Assembly (NCBI RefSeq): GCF_020423045.1
Contig: NZ_CP081943.1
Span: forward strand, 124,001 to 188,000
DNA from: Pseudomonas sp. MM213
Lineage (GTDB): Bacteria; Pseudomonadota; Gammaproteobacteria; Pseudomonadales; Pseudomonadaceae
Direction: 5' to 3'
Length of the DNA stretch: 64,000 bases
This document shows positions 62,228 to 64,000 of this stretch, one piece after another. The notes under the pieces are model-generated. The model was not told where the DNA came from. It saw only the letters and a list, made by a program, of their open reading frames with translations, and ran no database searches. The position numbers and the translations under genes were made by a program. How positions within the stretch are numbered: position 1 is the stretch's first letter; the number at the start of each line of letters is the position of its first letter.

Positions 62228-63073
62228 ATGGAAGCGTTGGGCCAATTACAGTCGGGGCTGAAATACCTCGCGTCGGCCGGGGAAACCGGTCGGCGCAGCC
62301 TGGACGGCATGCTGGGGCCAATGAATGGCGCGATCGGGGAAATCACCGGCGCCGCGTCCGAGCTGGAGGATCTGCCTTTTGTCGGGCCCGCGATGGGGGC
62401 CAAACTTCAGCGCGTCATGCGCGGGGTGCAGGCGGCGCAGGCCAAAGTCGGGCAAGTGGTGGCCACCTACAACAAGGCCAGTCGCGCGCTGTCGGGGATG
62501 GACGAGCGCCTGGGTACGCTGAAGGAGCAAGCGGGCAAGGCGGCGACGGCAATCAACAAGATTGCCGGCAAGGTCAGTCCGTCGCTGGCCAACGTGGTGC
62601 CCACGGGTGCGTTGGCCACCGATGGCACGCCGGCGCCGGAGGCGGTGAAGCCGTTCCCGCACCTGCTGATCCTTCAGCCGCTCGACCCCAAGGGGCAGCC
62701 GTATTACTTCAACCTCGACACCGCGGCCTTTGACTCGCTGCGGCGCTCGACCGAATTCCGCTGGGCCTCGCAAGAGCGCCTGTCGCGCCGGCCGGCGCAA
62801 CAGGGGGTGGGCATGGGTGAAGAGAAAATCACCCTCAAGGGGCAGATTCTCCCGGGCTTCAAGGGCGGGCTGAAGCAGCTCGACACCTTGCGCACGATCG
62901 GCGGCCGGCTTCAGCCGCTGACGCTGACCACGGGTTATGGCGACGTGCTGGGCACCTGGTGCTTGAAGAGCGTCGACGAAGATCAAAGCGCACTGATGCA
63001 AGGCGGGATACCGCGTAAACAAGAGTTCACCCTGGAGTTCGTCCGCTATGGCGATGACATGCAGAACGTCTGA
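62228..63073 (+). CDS. tail protein U with N-terminal extension
   Basis: 281 residues. C-terminal 120 residues match P2 gpU (STEFRWASQERLSRRPAQQ, GEEKITLKGQILP). N-terminal 150 residues helical, more than in P2. Tail completion. GGAGGG before ATG 62228. Confidence 0.88.
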   Translation: MEALGQLQSGLKYLASAGETGRRSLDGMLGPMNGAIGEITGAASELEDLPFVGPAMGAKLQRVMRGVQAAQAKVGQVVATYNKASRALSGMDERLGTLKEQAGKAATAINKIAGKVSPSLANVVPTGALATDGTPAPEAVKPFPHLLILQPLDPKGQPYYFNLDTAAFDSLRRSTEFRWASQERLSRRPAQQGVGMGEEKITLKGQILPGFKGGLKQLDTLRTIGGRLQPLTLTTGYGDVLGTWCLKSVDEDQSALMQGGIPRKQEFTLEFVRYGDDMQNV

Positions 63074-63254
63074 CGGGGATCTGTTGGACACCATTTGCCA
63101 TAACTTCTATGGCCACCTAAACGGCAGTGTCGAGGCGGTGCTCGATGCCAATCAGGGCTTGGCCGAGGAAGAGCAGCCGTTCCGCGGTGGCTTGATCATC
63201 GTCCTGCCGGATCTGCCGAGCCCGCTCGCCGAGGCGGTCACGCTGTGGGACTGA
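63048..63254 (+). CDS. tail protein X (LysM-like)
   Basis: 68 residues. DLLDTICHNFYGHLNGSVEAVL and the LIIVLPDL strand show a LysM-type fold of P2 gpX. Overlaps U by 26 bp. Confidence 0.9.
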   Translation: MAMTCRTSDGDLLDTICHNFYGHLNGSVEAVLDANQGLAEEEQPFRGGLIIVLPDLPSPLAEAVTLWD

Positions 63255-63287
63255 CCCCGTCCGGAGTCGCCGCCGGCGCCTGATCGC

Positions 63288-63299
63288 GTTACGCGTAAC
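63288..63299. repeat. palindrome GTTACGCGTAAC, copy 2
   Basis: As copy 1, extended here to GCGTTACGCGTAACGC (63286-63301). Confidence 0.7.
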
Positions 63300-63311
63300 G
63301 CCCTTTCCATA

Positions 63312-63335
63312 AACCCGCCCTGTGCGGGTTTTCTT
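63312..63335 (+). terminator. terminator-like hairpin before gpD
   Basis: AACCCGC/GCGGGTT then TTCTTTT, 14 bp before ATG 63349. Confidence 0.7.
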
Positions 63336-63348
63336 TTGGACAAACGTC

Positions 63349-64000
63349 ATGACTCCCATGTTTCGCGTCGTCGCCGATGGTGCCGACATCACCGGCCTGA
63401 TCAACGATCGGCTGATCCAGCTCAGCACCACCGATAAGCCCGGGATGGATTCGGACGAGTTCGAGTTGCGCATTGATGACCGTGACGGGCTGGTGACCTT
63501 GCCCCGCCGCGGTGCCGGCATCGAGATTTACCTGGGGTATGCCGAGACGTCCCTGGCGCGCCTGGGCCGCTACGTGGTCGATGAGATTACCGTCTCGGGG
63601 CCACCGGACACGATTTCTATCAAGGGCAAAGCCAGCGACATGCGTGGCAGTGGCAAGACCATTCGCAGCGGGAGCTGGGAAAACGTGCCGTTGTCGAAAA
63701 TCGTCGCCGATATCGCCGCGCGCGATGGCTGGCAGCCGGTGTGCCCGGTGACGACCAAAGTGGCCCGGGCGGACCAGCTCAGCGAATCCGATTTCAATTT
63801 CATCACGCGCCTGGCCAAGCAGTACGACTGCACGGCCAAGGTCGCCGATGGCAAGTTGTTGGTGATGCCGCGTCAGGGTGGACAGAGCGCAAGCGGCAAG
63901 GAATTCGGGGTGGTCACCCTTACCCGCCGCGACGTCAGTCGCTGGCAGTTTCGCCTGGGCGATCGCAACACGCACGGCAAGGTGGCGACCAAACACCAAG
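63349..64000 (+). CDS. tail protein D (late control), 3' end missing
   Basis: 217 codons to the window edge, open. FRVVADGADITGLINDRLIQ and ESDFNFITRLAKQYDCTAKV are typical of P2 gpD baseplate hub. Start ATG 63349 or 63358. Confidence 0.88.
   Translation, partial: MTPMFRVVADGADITGLINDRLIQLSTTDKPGMDSDEFELRIDDRDGLVTLPRRGAGIEIYLGYAETSLARLGRYVVDEITVSGPPDTISIKGKASDMRGSGKTIRSGSWENVPLSKIVADIAARDGWQPVCPVTTKVARADQLSESDFNFITRLAKQYDCTAKVADGKLLVMPRQGGQSASGKEFGVVTLTRRDVSRWQFRLGDRNTHGKVATKHQ

Larger units (their letters stand above)
22968..64000. mobile_element. lambda-like temperate prophage with contractile tail, right end missing
   Basis: Runs from the 3' end of tRNA-Pro past the window edge. It contains int and xis, an S24 repressor/Cro switch with operators, CII-like and replication genes, a second tyrosine recombinase, lambda-like head and P2/Mu-like tail genes. 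All structural frames seen are intact except the natural E/E' frameshift, so the phage may be functional. Left attachment boundary inferred from int and tRNA; attR is not visible. Confidence 0.95.

Noticed and set aside
22968..64000. attR copy of tRNA-Pro 3' end inside the window
   Set aside because: No second copy of the tRNA 3' end was seen, so the right end lies outside.

Overview
The window is a chromosomal segment of a Pseudomonas of the fluorescens group. The basis is the gene set (RsmE-type CsrA, periplasmic glutaminase-asparaginase, a rbsBACRKD operon ending in a nucleoside hydrolase, and the thrS-infC-rpmI-rplT-pheST-ihfA-merR order) together with the high-GC codon use. No database search was possible; species is not claimed.

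Bases 1-22,894 are ordinary chromosome: a partial gamma-glutamylputrescine oxidase, tRNA-Val(GAC), small membrane and lipoproteins, rsmE, an SOS-type DUF1654-endonuclease I pair behind a LexA-like box, ansB, a ribose/nucleoside salvage operon, a cold-shock gene, and the translation-factor cluster. The thrS leader ends in a hairpin whose loop looks like the tRNA-Thr(GGU) anticodon loop.

At 22,895-22,971 lies tRNA-Pro(GGG). A large prophage starts at its 3' end and runs past the right edge of the window (more than 41 kb). It is lambda-like in control. A leftward early operon (about 23.0-33.4 kb, minus strand) carries int, xis and many small proteins. It begins at an operator pair with a boxA/boxB-like nut site. 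A second operator set lies between an S24-type repressor and a Cro-like gene, followed by a CII-like regulator, a replication initiator and DnaB helicase (37.0-39.8 kb). A second complete tyrosine recombinase follows dnaB. The late genes join a lambda-like head (Nu1/GpA terminase, gpW, GpB portal, ClpP-like protease, gpD, gpE) to a contractile P2/Mu-like tail (spike V, W, J, I, fibre, sheath FI, tube FII, frameshifted E/E', tape measure, U, X, D). The end of gpD, presumably the endolysin genes, and attR lie beyond the window.

Accessory cargo is dense. Plus-strand, more AT-rich genes are scattered through the leftward operon: a glycine-zipper and membrane pair, a tandem array of three diverged paralogues, a DUF4145 protein and two membrane proteins. 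The repressor operon carries a HipA-like kinase plus DUF3037 pair. A second DUF1654 gene has its own LexA-like box, and a GvpU-like gene sits before the holin. Recurring structures include GC hairpins just upstream of Shine-Dalgarno sites of leftward genes, duplicated leader sequences flanking cargo, two 17-residue coupled micro-ORFs (MIAL...), repeats near the terminase that may be the packaging site, and terminator-like hairpins in front of several late genes.
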